From: Limnomonas spitsbergensis
Taxonomy: Eukaryota > Chlorophyta > Chlorophyceae > Chlamydomonadales
Direction: 5' to 3'
NCBI GenBank assembly: GCA_037349105.1
Contig: JAYJMM010000120.1
Location: 5,894,001 to 5,958,000, forward strand
Length of the DNA: 64,000 nt
The notes under the pieces were generated by a model. That model saw nothing but the letters and a program-made list of their open reading frames with translations, was not told the origin of the DNA and ran no database searches. This document shows, piece by piece, positions 31,058 to 41,756 of the stretch (position 1 is the stretch's first letter; the number at the start of each line of letters is the position of its first letter). A program made the position numbers and the translations under genes.

Positions 31058-31324
31058 CTGGTCGGTACTTCACAGTGAACTCGAACCGTGATAGGAACTC
31101 GCTCCATCTTGCTTGCCTACGTGACAGGGTGGGCTGCTTGGAGAAAAATGTCAGGGGGTTGTGATCAGTCACAATGTTTAGGCCATTGCCGCCTTCTAGA
31201 TAGCATCGCCACTCCTTGAGAGCTTTGATAATTCCAAGGAGTTCTTGTTCGCCAGCAGTGTAATTGCGCTCGGCAGGTGAGAACTTGGCAGAGAAGTACG
31301 CGACAGGTCGACCTTGTTGCGTAA
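31058..31324 (-). pseudogene. Element G RNase H, C-terminal part
   Basis: Encodes QQGRPVAYFSAKFSPAERNY, the Glu-bearing AGEQELLGI stretch and VTDHNPLTFF, the end of a Gypsy RNase H. The upstream half lies beyond the MITE at 31888. Removing the MITE and one TAA restores the frame AVLTQQGRP. The frame then continues in the minus direction through the YRPGATNPADSLSRLP linker to about 30900. Confidence 0.8.
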
Positions 31325-31887
31325 CAGCACGTTTCTGATTGGGACCCCGGAAAAACGTGTACGACGGTCTTCTGGTCTTCAGGAAGTTCCCAGGTGTGGT
31401 GTTTCTGCAAACAACCCGGAGCCAGACACCGGAACGTGAGGGCGCAAATCTTGCGTGGTTCAGGGTTTACTGCGATATTGCCGAATGTGTGCCAAAAAGT
31501 TATATGCGCTGTTGTTGCTGCCTCTGCTTCTGCTGCTGATGATAATGATGATGATGATAGGGATGACTCGCTCGCGGAGTGGCCAAGGCCGAGGCGGGCC
31601 GCGGCCTTTCTGCAGGGCGGCCCCCAAGACTACCGTCCGACTAGATCATGGGAAGAAAAATGCAGCGATTCTTATTGGAAAATAAAAGCCTTTCGAAGGC
31701 CTGAAAACTCTCCGGGGTCTTTGGAATTTCCGGGGAGGGGGGGGGGGATCCCCGGAAAAACAAGAGACGTACTGTACGTCTCTTGGTGGTCTAAAGGCTC
31801 CGGAGATTTTCCGGGGTCCAGTGTTTCAGCTCAAAACACACCGGAAACACCCCGGAAAGTTTCCGGGGTCCAATCGGAAACGTGCTG
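31325..31887. mobile_element. 563-bp MITE with TAA target duplication
   Basis: Terminal inverted repeats: left CAGCACGTTTCTGATTGGG, right end the reverse complement of CAGCACGTTTCCGATTGGA, continuing as ACCCCGGAAA. They are flanked by TAA on both sides (31322-31324 and 31888-31890). Three-base TWA duplications are typical of the PIF/Harbinger superfamily, so this is probably a non-autonomous member. Inside are several TTCCGGGG / CCCCGGAA words and a hairpin AAGAGACGTAC-T-GTACGTCTCTT (31762-31784). A plus-strand frame near 31490-31570 encodes Leu, Met and Asp runs and may be a relic of a longer element. No transposase remains. Confidence 0.8.
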
Positions 31888-32770
31888 TAAGCACTGCACC
31901 ACATCCAGTGATGGAGGCATCTGAAACGAGTTCGTACGATTGGTTTGGATCTGGGTATGCAAGAACTGGAGGCGAGGCTAACGCTTCCTTGATAGCTTGA
32001 AAAGCCAGCAGAGCATCAGCTTCTCCTAAGAACTGGACGGTTTTCTTGGTCAAATGGTACAAGGGTGCTGCCAGCCTGGAGAGGTTCGGAATGAACTTGC
32101 GAAAGTAATTTGCTAGGCCTAGAAATTGCAAGACGCCTGTTGCACTGGTCGGGAATTCCCACTCGGTTAGCGCTCGAATTTTGTCTGGGTCGGCAGCCAC
32201 ACCTTCTTTCGAAAGAATGTGCCCTAGGTACTTGACTTGAGCCTGCAGAAATTTGCACTTGGAAAATTTGACCTGCAGTCCTGATTCTCGTATTTTGTCA
32301 AACACTTGTCTTAAATGCTGGAGGTGCTGCTCGGGTGTCTGGGACAGGATCATGATGTCATCAATGTAAATGAGGACGAATGCTAGATTAGCAAAGATTT
32401 TATTGACAGTGCTCTGGTATTGACTGGGCGCGTTCGAAAGACCCATTGGCAGGCAACGCCATGCATAATGGCCGAAGGGTGTAGCAAAAGCTGTCTTGGG
32501 CTGGTCTTCCTCGGAAATAAGCAGTTGGTGAAAGCCACCTGCCATGTCTAGACAAGAGAAACATGAAGCTCCGCGAGCTGCATCTAGAAGATCATCGATC
32601 CTTGGTAGTGGGTAGCGTAGTTTGACAGTTAGTTCGTTCAAGGCTCGGTAATCAAGGCAGAACCTAAGTCCTCCATTTGGTTTCTTGATGAACAAGACTG
32701 GGGCTCCATAAGGACTGTTGACAGGGGTGATGATTCCTTTGTCAAGTAGCTCGGCAACCAAAAATGTCAT
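31888..32770 (-). pseudogene. Element G reverse transcriptase and start of RNase H
   Basis: RT with GIITPVNSPYGAPVLFIKK, LDYRALNELTVKLRYPLPRID, SCLDMAGGFHQL, PMGLSNAPSQYQ, the YIDD active site (FVLIYIDDIMIL) and VKYLGHILSKEG. It ends with YELVSDASITGCGAVLT, the first Asp of RNase H, where the MITE enters. It lacks an ATG. Compared with D, about 50 codons between protease and RT are deleted near 32755. Confidence 0.87.
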
Positions 32771-34067
32771 CGTACTCGTCGATCAGTGAAGTAATCGCTG
32801 TACGCTGGTCTGGGTGCACATGGTCCATGTTTGCTAGTTTTTCTCGACTGGTTTTCTGGTCTAGTTCTCCTTCTGGATTTGGTACTGGTTGTAACTCCTC
32901 GTCTGGTTCGCTAGCCTGTGGTGTCAATACAGCTATGAATGCTCGGTGGCGACCAGACTTGAGTAATTTGGCAGCAAGGCCAGCTGGGATTTGATCGGTC
33001 TTCGTACGTGTACGGCATGGTCGGGATTCGTCTTCAGCGTCACACTGTCCAGCGTTATTGTCATGGGTCGGATCGGCTGGGCTAGAAGTGGTCTTCACAT
33101 ACTTCACAGCATGAGCAACCTGTAATGCACATGTGCCACGTAAAACACACGAATTTAAGACCTCATGAACGACCCCGTCAGAGATGGTCATGAGACTAGA
33201 CTGGCTTGGGCTGTACTGCAAATTACAAGAGTGTGTTTTCATGAAGTCCTCGCCAATGATTAAATCAATGGTATCGAGAAACGCTGGGAGGATGTGAACT
33301 GTAGCTTCAAAGTCAGTCCGGCCGAACGTGACAATGAGACTCACAGAACCTAGGACAGTACAGTCTCGACCAGCCGCAGTGGCCACTGCTCGATATTTAC
33401 TTGAACGAATCTGGAGTCCGAGTTTCTTGGCAAGTTTGGCTCCCATGAAACATGAGGATGCCCCCGAATCAAATAGACACTTGAGGTTTTTGCCATGTGC
33501 TTGGCCGTGGTAGGTTGCTGCTAGAGGCTGGTCATCACCATCTTGGTGATTTCCATCTTGTTTTACATCCTTGTCTTGGCTGGTATGCAATATCTGGACT
33601 CGATCATCAACTAGTATCTTGGCTAGAACTCGACACTGGGCTTTTTCTCTTGTATCAGCTGGGATTACAAAGGCAAGTACTGGGGATGGTTTCATACCCT
33701 TATTCATAGCGGTACCAAGCGCTGAACTGGATTCGTATTTCTTGACTAGGAAAGAGTGTTGTAGTAGCGGTTGTAATCCTGCTGCTTGTCTGGAGGAAAC
33801 TAGAAGACATGAACTGGTGTTGGGTCTGTTGTTCAAATAAAGCCTGGCTTGGCTTCTGGTTTTTGCAACGTAAATCTGGTGTTTGTCTGGAGAGTTGGAG
33901 TGAATGATTGGAAGCGTGCATGTACAATTCAAATGTTCGTTACAAATCACTCGGTCGTACGTCAGGAAGCTAGAGTTCATCAAGTCAGACACGTGATTCT
34001 CAACTGCAGTGCACACATGACATCTAGAGACAGGAGGGGGACCCGGGAATACCTCCTGCAAAAATTC
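32742..34067 (-). pseudogene. Element G protease region of pol
   Basis: About 440 codons beginning right after the gag TAG (34068-34070) in the same frame. The retropepsin motif CLFDSGASSCFMGAKL is near 33465, with the usual D-S-G-A. Flanking segments match those of D (for example IIGEDFMKTHSC). It ends early at IDEYDDIFGCRAT, where a deletion of about 150 bases removes the link to RT. Confidence 0.82.
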
Positions 34068-34805
34068 CTACTGGGAAGGAGGCTTGTTTTCCTTCTTTTC
34101 AGGGCAGTTCTTGGCTTGGTGGCAACCTGCCCGGTAGTACCAGCACAGGTTGTACTCGTTCAATGACTGCTTGGCAGCGATGCTCAGTGCACCCACGTAC
34201 TTGTAGTACGGGCAGGACTCGAACGGGGTCTTGAAGTTCTTGGCCTCCTTGCCGGAGCTGGTCTGGGCGCTGGGCTCGTTCTTCCTCTTCGGAACGGACT
34301 CGGTGTGTGCCAGCCGAGCGCGTCGCGGCTGCTGGAAATCCTGTGTTTTTGCGGGGTACTCTGGTTTGTGCACTGGTCTGGTATCTGGGCGGTAGCTGGG
34401 CTTGGTCACTGGTCGGTAATGGGGCTTGGAATCTGGACGGTAACTAGAACTGGGTACTGGTACGACACAGGTGCGTGCGCTAGTCATTCGCAGGTCTTCG
34501 ACATATGCGAGTTTCATGAGGTGCTGCAGAGATTGCCAAGTATTACCATCTCGATCTAGAATGCATCGTTGCCGCAAGGTTGGGTTCATACCGGACAGGA
34601 AATGAACGCACAGGGTTGCTTGGGACTCGTCAGGCAGTAATCTGGTAACGTTCAAGAACTGCTGTGCGTACTGGGAAGTGGACTGTGAACCCTGTGTCAT
34701 CACACCACTGACTAGATGTTCTTGTGCGATATCAACCGCAGACCGTACCTCGCCAGAGATGTAGCTTGTGAGCGAGGCTAGGAACTCGTCTTGCTCGAAG
34801 AACAT
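34068..34805 (-). pseudogene. Element G gag, C-terminal part with zinc knuckle
   Basis: 245 codons. Capsid-like helices (GVMTQGSQSTSQYAQQFLNV ... LCVHFLSGMNPTLRQRC) match D gag. A zinc-knuckle region follows in which the first pair is damaged (CWYYRAGCHQAKNC against CWYCRGAVHNATEC in D), so metal binding is probably lost. It ends with TAG, after which the pol frame continues without a shift. Confidence 0.8.
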
Positions 34806-34814
34806 GTGTTCTCT

Positions 34815-34879
34815 AGGTAGTTCACGACGAACTCTAGACGTAGTTCACGACGAACTCTAGGTAGTTCATGACGAACTCC
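34815..34879. repeat. Triplicated 20-23 bp unit breaking element G gag
   Basis: Three copies of a unit around GTAGTTCACGACGAACTCTA, the third with ATGACG. Element D has one such position in frame. The expansion shifts the gag frame and creates the stop ending the N-terminal piece. Confidence 0.8.
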
Positions 34880-35685
34880 TTGGCTTCTGGGTCATCGATG
34901 AAGACACTCATGTCCTCGGGATATCGATGCTCGTTGGTCAGCAGCCAGCGGCGCAGCGCCTCGAAGCTCATGGCAATGAGCCTAGGCTTGTCTCGGCATG
35001 AGAGAAAGAATTGCTTTCCCATCCTGCCAGGCGCAGGCAGGGCTGGGGGACGACGATGATAGTTAGTCTCGCGTCTGACAGGTGCTGGGATTTGAACTTG
35101 GGTGGGAACATTGATGACAGGATTTCCGACAGGATTAACGACAGGATGAACCGTGACGGAAGTCGGGTCTAGAATTTCAAACAACGACTGCAGTAATTGC
35201 GTGTCACCTTGTTTGAGTCGCTTCTCGAGTTCGCGGTACATGGCTCGAGAAAACTGGGGAGGGGGTGAGTCAGCCTGGTCTGGTAGTGGGTGGGTGCTGC
35301 AACCAGCGACGCAAGGTGTCACAATGACCTGGGGTGCAACCACTGCTGCGTACGAAGGCACAGGAGGTACCGGTACGTTCTCGGATGCCACAGCGACGGG
35401 CTGCAGTGCTGGCCTCGAGGTAGCAACTGCAACAGGTGCAACAGCTGGGACTGGGGCTGGGGCTGGGGCTGGGGCTGGGGCTGGGGCTGGGGCTGGGGCT
35501 GGGGCTGGGGCTGGGGCTGGGGCTGGGGCTGGGGCTGGGGCTGGGGCTGGGGCTGGTACTGGTGCTGGTGCTGGTGTTGCAGCGACCATGTCGGGAACGA
35601 CAATGGCGGGAACCTGGGCAGGAGCTGGGTTGTCGACTTGCAGGTTGTTCACTGCGCGTTTGGATTTGTTTCGTTTAGCGACCAT
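34834..35685 (-). pseudogene. Element G gag, N-terminal part
   Basis: From an ATG at 35685, 283 codons: a basic start (MVAKRNKSKRAVNN), a long Pro-Ala run (about 35440-35570), then a matrix or capsid N-terminus matching D (MGKQFFLSCRDKPRLI, then ALRRWLLTNEHRYPEDMSVFIDD). It is cut off by the triplicated unit at 34815-34879. Fully homologous to D gag, which lacks the long Pro-Ala run. Confidence 0.82.
35445..35560. repeat. Hexanucleotide microsatellite (GGGGCT)n in G gag
   Basis: About 18 perfect copies of GGGGCT on the plus strand, encoding Pro-Ala repeats on the minus strand. In-frame expansion within gag. Confidence 0.95.
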
Positions 35686-36079
35686 TAGATTGTGAATTAC
35701 TGCGAAAGTTCAGCAATCAGGAAGCTTATGACTAGTCTGGACTGGAGGGTACGGAATTCAAACCGTCGGAGTCGAACAACTCAAGTTACGACACTTAATG
35801 GACTCAGTCAACGCAACAAGTGCGTGCCTGGGACTCGGGACATTGAAGGGCTGGAAATCCGTCGGCTCCGCCGAGCTTGTCAGACCAATAGTAAATACTG
35901 TCGAGTTGCTCTGGGGTTGGCCCTGATCCGGACACTGGACTGGGGTCGGTACTGGAATTCGAATAGTTTTAACCCTGACAGGTCTAAGGGACGCGACTGC
36001 CCAGGGCGCGTGTCTCAAAACTCTTTCGAGCCGACGGCAGGGTTCTGTCAATGAAACTGCGACAGGATCGAACCGATAA

Positions 36080-36092
36080 GGCTCTGGAACCA
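36080..36092 (-). other. Primer-binding site of element G
   Basis: On the minus strand TGGTTCCAGAGCC lies one base inside the 5' LTR remnant. It resembles the common plant primer site for initiator tRNA-Met (TGGTATCAGAGCC), with two mismatches. D has TGGTTTCACGAGCC at the same place. Confidence 0.6.
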
Positions 36093-36093
36093 C

Positions 36094-36171
36094 TGAAGAG
36101 GTCCTAAGTGCCCTAGGGGGCAGGACTCTTATATCTAGACAGGGACTCACTGGTACTAGAACGTGGAGGGA
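36094..36171 (-). repeat. Truncated 5' LTR of element G (78 bp)
   Basis: Identical to 28767-28844 of the 3' LTR, then passes abruptly into element E coding sequence. The remaining 330 or so bases of this LTR are deleted. Confidence 0.82.
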
Positions 36172-36908
36172 AGCTCGAAAGCACTAGTCTCTTTGATAAA
36201 GTGCCCTAAATCGCGAACAAACTCCTGTCGTTCTGAAGCAGACATTTCAGGATGATCCCCTAGAGTCCAACCATCTTTCATCTTCTGGTGTTTCCCTGGT
36301 TCTACTGGGTCGGGGGTCAAGCTATCCAGGGCCCACGACTCCTCTATAGGTACCTCACCCAACCCTACGCTGGGCTGCAGGAAAGGTTCTACGAAAGGAT
36401 CCGGGTACCAGCCATCAGCCTGGAAAGCTGCCCACTCTTGCTGAGAGCATAGCGGTACGGTGGGAAGCCTTGAGAACACGGCTTCTTGAGCCAATGTGGG
36501 CATCTCGCTGAGTCCGGGCGTAGCCCAAACAGATCCAATGATCAGGAAGAAAGTGAGAACGACAAGCAGGGCGATCTTGCGGAACCCTGTGAACACTTTT
36601 GAGGTTGGAGGGCCCACGTTGCAGCGCACATTTTTACATTCACGCACCATAGCTCGGGAGACCTCAATCCTGGCAGGGCGGCACGCAGAGTTCAATGCCT
36701 GTCTGGCAGCTAGATCCACTACTGCCTGCGCACTGCCAACCTTGCGCTTCCGGCGCCTATCCCTGAGTCCTGCCCTGACTACATTCAACCGCTGGCGCCA
36801 GATCTGCAAGCGATGCATACGCAGAAGGCGCAGTAGAGGCGTACCGCCCAAGTCACCTAGTCTCGGCTGGGCCTGGAAGGGAGAGGCGATGCGGGGAACA
36901 AGGTACAT
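36172..36908 (-). pseudogene. Element E polyprotein segment with membrane segment, upstream of RT
   Basis: About 245 codons from the ATG at 36908. A strongly basic N-terminal region (LLRLLRMHRLQIWRQR ... RDRRRKRKVG) is followed by a hydrophobic segment IALLVVLTFFLIIGSVWA (36515-36586). An acidic Pro-rich linker then ends in DGWTLGDHPEMSASERQEF and FIKETSAFEL. The last part matches EGWLLGQHPDF / QGAFAYSMEDLPGY just before RT in family A, so it is the RT-proximal linker of E. Its 3' end is cut by the G insertion, and roughly 30 codons seem lost there. Confidence 0.65.
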
Positions 36909-37213
36909 GCGTAGCACTTGCTTAAACAGACCCCGATCCCTGCACCGCGCCCACCTTCAGTTAGTTGGGGTTCCTCGAGTAGGAAGCCCGACCAGATCTA
37001 TCACGTACGCCCTGATGATGGCGTGGTCCGACTCCAGAGGCGAGTTGAGCTCGAGGAAGCCCAGCCAGCACCTTGTGAAGGCGTTCCAGGACGTTCCATC
37101 ATCATCATCAGACGCCCCTGCGCTCCTGTCCACGGCAACAGCCGCTCGGAACAGCTGGTACTGTCTATGGGTTACCCACTCGTGGACAGTCGACGCAGTG
37201 GTGGCTGTTGCAG

Positions 37214-37591
37214 CTACGCTGCGGCGCTAGGTCCGCTGGCGGCATCCTCACGCTCACGCTGCTGCTGCTGTCCTGCAGCCATATACTCGTCCAGTCCGTT
37301 GTTCAATCGAGCCTCCACATCATTAGCGGCAGCCTGTTGGTCTTGGCCGCCGGGGGACCGTGGCTGCAGGTTGCCCCCGTTGGGCTGCCCGGAGCCTTCG
37401 CTGCCACGCCCGCCGCGGCGGCGGTGTCGCCGCGTTAGCACCGCTGTCACGCAGTCATCGAACTCCCGGTGGAACTGGTGGTTGCGTGAATGGAACATCC
37501 GGGTGGTATGTTTCATTATGGCCGTGTGGTTGACGGACAGCGCATTACCGCCCCTCCCACCGCCGCGTCCCTGACTGCCGTTCTGCGACAT
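37214..37591 (-). CDS. Element E: Gly/Arg-rich ORF of unknown role
   Basis: 125 codons from an ATG at 37591. Gly/Arg-rich (QGRGGGRGG, RRHRRRGGRG), then Gln/Ala-rich. It lies between the unidentified domain and the membrane segment, where family A has a low-complexity linker. Probably a fragment of the polyprotein. No family recognised. Confidence 0.4.
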   Translation of the reverse strand: MSQNGSQGRGGGRGGNALSVNHTAIMKHTTRMFHSRNHQFHREFDDCVTAVLTRRHRRRGGRGSEGSGQPNGGNLQPRSPGGQDQQAAANDVEARLNNGLDEYMAAGQQQQREREDAASGPSAAA

Positions 37592-37630
37592 CTGGAAGAG
37601 ACGCAGGTCCTAGTGGTCAGCAACTGCAGG

Positions 37631-38257
37631 CTAATATCGCACATCATCGGCAAACTGCTCCGACGGGGTAAGAACCAGCTGAGCTTCCAGCTCAGCCAGC
37701 CATGGGTGCTCAACCGAACTACGCCATGGGTTAGGGCAGGTCATGACGCCCGGGTACCAGTCTGGCCACATGCTGTATTCTACCACCATGTCCGCGAGGA
37801 CATAGCGGTAAAAGTTAGCCCGCTGCTCGTAGAGAGTAGCACGGATGGCAAATTCTGCCCGGTAGCGTAGCATGGACCCAGGTTGTGCAAGGCCTTGCAG
37901 GTTGGCCCATAGGGCGCAGGTGTCAGGGCATTTAATAATGTCCCTGATTTCCAGGTTCCGCCCACACAGGGCAAGGAGCAACGGGGTGCTGATGCTGCGG
38001 CAGCGGCCTGCTTTCACTAGCAGGCGTGTAATCATGCGGCGGCTCTGCCCCCACCGCCCCGTGAATTCCTCGTAGAGGGCACGGCGTTGCCCATCAAGGC
38101 CTACATCCACGTCTGGATCCTCCCACTCTGCAGCATGCTCTGACTCATCAGATGAGCTGGAATCACTGCCCCGCCCGGGCGAAGCAGGCGGGTCAGCCGC
38201 GTCAGGCGGCGGAGCGCGCCGGCGCTTAGGAGCCGGACCGCGCCTAGTGCGTGCCAT
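37631..38257 (-). CDS. Element E: unidentified domain, counterpart of the family-A central domain
   Basis: About 208 codons from an ATG at 38257. A basic start (MARTRRGPAPKRRR) and an acidic Ser/Asp stretch lead to a folded-looking region (LYEEFTGRWGQSRRMITRLL ... SEQFADDVRY). It shares position (between protease and membrane segment) and a loose pattern (L-x-x-L-C-x-x-N, a later Cys, then a P-G turn and aromatic residues) with 10090-11470 of element A. Sequence similarity is weak and read by eye. Not a known gag or pol domain to me. Confidence 0.5.
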   Translation of the reverse strand: MARTRRGPAPKRRRAPPPDAADPPASPGRGSDSSSSDESEHAAEWEDPDVDVGLDGQRRALYEEFTGRWGQSRRMITRLLVKAGRCRSISTPLLLALCGRNLEIRDIIKCPDTCALWANLQGLAQPGSMLRYRAEFAIRATLYEQRANFYRYVLADMVVEYSMWPDWYPGVMTCPNPWRSSVEHPWLAELEAQLVLTPSEQFADDVRY

Positions 38258-38846
38258 CTGCAACAGCAGGAAACCTAAATCACTCAGCCTACTGCACGAG
38301 GACAAGCGACTTTACTAACGGTAACTGTGCGGGCTCAGAGATTAACTAATCCCCTAACAGGGTTTACTATACCGTCTTGGAAGAACGGTACTTCAATTCA
38401 GGCTATACAGCAACGTCCATGGATGAACACTTGATGCCACAATGTGTCAGAACTCACTTATGAATAGGCCTGCAAAGGATGGAGGGAACATCACCATTAT
38501 TTAATATATGACATTAGGTGTGAAGCAGGGAACCTCCCCCCCCAGATGAGGAAGCATGACGCAATCTGCATACTGCTGAACCTTCCCAACAACACCTAGC
38601 AGAGTAAAGGCATTAATGCATCACAGATTAAGACACGTTGTTGGGGCTGCGAAGCGCAATAGGCATGTGCAGGACAATCGGCGGATCAACAGACGTCATT
38701 GTGAGGGTTCCTTTTCCCACGTCGTGAATCGAGGAGAAGGCTGCGCCATCTGGATTCCCTATCAGGACTGAGAAAGCGGCATTGGCAGGCTCTCTGACTA
38801 CCAGCAGACAGTGTGATGTGCGCAGCTCAGTTGCACCAAATCCTTA
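38258..38846 (-). other. Element E spacer, decayed protease flank
   Basis: No intact gene. Near 38650-38840 a minus-strand frame reads LRTSHCLLVVREPANAAFSV then VLIGNPDG-like residues, a typical continuation of retropepsin, but shifted relative to 38847-39038. The rest is non-coding. Confidence 0.45.
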
Positions 38847-39090
38847 TCATACAATTACAGGTTCTGTGACCCCAAGGATCGTGCTCGTGCCATTGCTAGT
38901 ATTTAAACCGACATCATATGGAACGACCGGTATGCGCAGTCTGCTCGCCTCAACATCAGTAATCAGGAAGCAGTTGGACCCAAAATCAAGCATAGCCTTC
39001 AGCGGTATCTTCTTCTCATTGTCGATCACCAGCCCCATGCACTCACTTGGTTTGTTGATCGGGTTCGTGAAGTAAAACAGCAGACCTGGG
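38847..39090 (-). pseudogene. Element E aspartic protease (retropepsin)
   Basis: The motif PLKAMLDFGSNCFLITDVEA (near 38980) aligns with ALMDSACTCHVITVNIAEQ of family A: hydrophobic residues, an Asp, two small or aromatic residues, then Cys. The active-site triplet is D-F-G here. Upstream NKPSECMGLVIDNEKK matches EQCVGLMVKGK of A. The frame stops after VTEPVIV and the C-terminal half lies in another frame, so it is broken. Confidence 0.7.
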
Positions 39091-39641
39091 AGGGATCTGA
39101 AGTAATGTGAGACGCTGGTCGCACAAGCTATCAGAGCCGAGAGGATAACCGGGTCTGGATCAGGCAGCGCGCACTCACCGTAAAAGACTCAGGGAAGACA
39201 CGCGGCTGACCAGAAGGTAACAAAAGGACGGCAGGAATACGCAAGGCTTGCTGTGATGCAGTGATCTGATGAGAAGGAGTTTTATAGGACCCCTCACTAC
39301 CATCTGCGGCCGAAACCCTGACCCTATTGCCAGCAATAGGCTGCCACCTGGCGGAATGCGGACGGACCGTGTGTACGAACGACACTTTTTACATTGTCTC
39401 TGTTGTCCACAAGTGAACCCGCACCCTGTCGCACATGTTCCCGTTTGACCCGACCCGTAGCTGCACTGCAGCTGTCCTCTCTAACCGATGTCACAATGGC
39501 GGGCGACCCAGTCTGGGGCACGTTTGATGGTCTGGCAAACGTTTCCGGAAAAAAAATTGACCCCCCTTTAGCGTAATTATCTTTGACCTTCCCTAAGGTG
39601 TTGGCCAGAGATGCGACCGAGACTTCCTTAGGGGAAAGAAG
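39091..39641 (-). other. Element E gag-protease spacer
   Basis: Between gag stop and protease. Two short minus-strand frames (39131-39385 and 39324-39521) overlap, but neither has a recognisable domain. In family A this region holds zinc knuckles and disordered linker; only decayed sequence remains here. Confidence 0.4.
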
Positions 39642-41298
39642 TCAGTTGCCCTGCATGAGGTCCTGATCATCCTGGTGGTTAAACACCTCAGGCAGGGCAC
39701 CCCAGATGCCCTTACCTGCATGGTCAGATGCACCTGCCTGTGTTGAGTTGGCCGTGCCCTCAAACTTCCTCGTTACGCTGTTTTCGTGCTTGAGGCGCTC
39801 CCCTTCGTGGTGCTCCTTGAGAGCCAGGTTGGCCCATGCCTGCACCTGTCCGAAGTGAGATTCTGCAACAGTGGGGGGGCACTTGTCCCGACCAGCATGT
39901 CCGTTAGCCACACTTGCCCTGCCAATCTGCGCCCAGTCCTGAAACTCAGGCCATTGTGCACACAGGTCAGTCCAGTGGTCCCCGAAACACAGTTTGCAGA
40001 TCCTGGGCCTAGGGGGTGGTCGGGGTGGCGCTGGTCCTACCCTAGGGTTTGGAGGCATAGTTGCCCCGTAAGCCTTCGGGGTTCCGTGGGAAGGTGGCTG
40101 ATTGTTCCCAGTCATTGAACGCCCCTGAGCTCCCTGGCCCCCTCTGGGTGGGTGGACTGTGGCTGGGTACACGGGTTTTGCATCCGCCGCATTATTCCAC
40201 ATGTGCCCTTCTCCATCACCCTGGACCTCTGGGGACATGTCTTGCGACTCACCTTGGTCCAGGCCATCCGCGCAAATTGCGCATGCATGACTTCGGGGTG
40301 TGCCCTTTGATGCAACAGGGGCACTGTCAGAGGAAGCTGCCACAGCAGATTTGGTGAGATTGTCCCACACACCAGCCTCAAAAGTGTGCTGAGCTGCCTG
40401 GACTACCTTGGCCAGCACCTTCACTGGTCCCTGAGTGAATATCCCCCCTTTAATGAAAGCGGTGTCACAAGCTGCCCTCAGGCTGGCTGGGAGTCCCTCC
40501 CTGACCACTGTTACCATAGCCCTGTTACTAGACACTCCTAGAAAGGCATCTTTGTTGCTGGCAAGGAAGGCATCATACGTGGTGCACACCCGCGTGGCAA
40601 ACTGCACGGGGTTTTCATGCGGGGAGACAGTGGGATCTAGCGAGTTGGGCAATCCCATTTTCATGGCAGTGTGCCATAGCATCATCTCACCTTGGGTAGC
40701 CACATTGAGGTAGCGGTGGCCAACTGCCAGCACAGCATCAAAGAAGGTCCTCTTCCGCCCATTGGGTGACGGGTAGGGGACCTGTGACGCAGAACCCACT
40801 AGCTTCTTACCACGCATATCAGACATGATCTCCACCGACTCATTTACCGGGGTTAAACCCCCACCATAAATACGGCAGCCTAGTTCTAACTGCAGGTGCC
40901 TTCCTCCCTGGGGACACAAGAGCGTCATGTCCGCGATATGCCTGCGCAGGAAATCTACCCCCTGCTGGTTTGCTTTGGACAGCACCAGCTGAACTTGAAC
41001 CTTGTAGGCCCGTCCCAGGATATTATTAGACGCAGCCGCATAGGCGTACATACCCTTTGAGTACTCTCTCCACGCCAGCATTCCTTCTAGGGCTACCAAT
41101 TCTAGCAGATGCTTGGAATTGATGTGAGTTCGGTCACTGACCTGAACCTCATCATCAGAGTCATACCCACTAACATGCCACTTGGAGCTAGTGTCTGCGT
41201 CCCCTGGTTTGCCTGGACCGCCTGGTCCTCCTGACCCATTAGTATACCCTGGGCCGCCTGGTCCCCCTGCACCGCCAGCGTACATGGAACCTTCTTGA
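39642..41298 (-). pseudogene. Element E gag, C-terminal part with capsid and zinc knuckle
   Basis: About 550 codons, the downstream half of E gag. A Gly/Pro-rich collagen-like stretch begins at the D insertion point. A capsid-like domain follows (HLLELVALEGMLAWREYSKG ... VREGLPASLRAACDTAF ... AAQHTFEAGVWDNL) that aligns with family-A capsid. A zinc-knuckle variant CKLCFGDHWTDLC (three instead of four residues before the His) lies near 39980. The ATG at its apparent start lies in or beyond LTR sequence and is not real: removing D with one CTTGA copy joins this frame to 47966 onward without a shift. Confidence 0.82.
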
Positions 41299-41741
41299 TG
41301 AAGTGATCTTCTGTCCGGTAGGGACAAAGACTACTTGTACAAGACTAGAACTGGGCTGGATGACTAGGGAGACTCACTTGTTACTCGGGGCTTCGGGGAC
41401 TTCGGGGACTCCGGGGACTCCGGGGCAGAGGACTAGACTGGTGGGGGATTTATAGGTGGAAGCCAAGTATTGAGCTTGGTAGAATAAACTTATCTCTGTC
41501 GAGAGACTTCCGGTTTACTAGCGGGGCGCACTTATGTAGGCGCTCCGCAGATGGCAAGCCCGGATAAGGCTCTAAAGGCTGGAAGGTTCATGTCGTACAA
41601 CCGAAGGTTGTTAGAGATCTTAACGACACGCAACTGCTCTCACACTGTTAGCTACGCAGTGTGACAACGGTTGTGTTCGCGTACTGGATACTAGGAGACA
41701 TGTACTGAGTTAACTGGACTGGGGGGTCCAAGACCACTACA
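41299..41741 (-). repeat. 3' LTR of element D (443 bp)
   Basis: TGAAGTGATCTT to CCACTACA. Same length and, by eye, same sequence as 47523-47965. Contains short GGGGACTTC / GGGGACTCC tandem repeats (near 41390-41425). Confidence 0.92.
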
Positions 41742-41756
41742 CACCTCCCCCTTTGC
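41742..41756 (-). other. Polypurine tract of element D
   Basis: On the minus strand AAAGGGGGAGGTG directly precedes the 3' LTR, matching that of element G. Plus-strand priming site. Confidence 0.75.

Larger units (their letters stand above)
28767..36171 (-). mobile_element. Element G: degenerate chromodomain Ty3/Gypsy, inserted in E
   Basis: 7.4 kb on the minus strand: truncated 5' LTR (36094-36171), primer site, gag, protease, RT, RNase H (split by a MITE), integrase, chromodomain, polypurine tract, 3' LTR (28767-29171). Same family as D but diverged, with frameshifts in gag and integrase and a deletion between protease and RT. No target duplication is visible because the 5' junction suffered a deletion that took most of the 5' LTR and some codons of E. 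Confidence 0.85.

Noticed and set aside
31394..31924. Protein-coding gene inside the MITE
   Set aside because: The frame is low complexity, has no domain and runs out through the TIR into G RNase H.
35290..35688. Plus-strand Trp/Gly-repeat frames
   Set aside because: Produced by the GGGGCT microsatellite read in other frames; the minus strand encodes the real Pro-Ala run of gag.
41299..41327. Apparent gag start of the E C-terminal piece inside the D LTR
   Set aside because: The start codon belongs to LTR sequence. Excising D joins the frame to upstream E gag, so this is not a native start.
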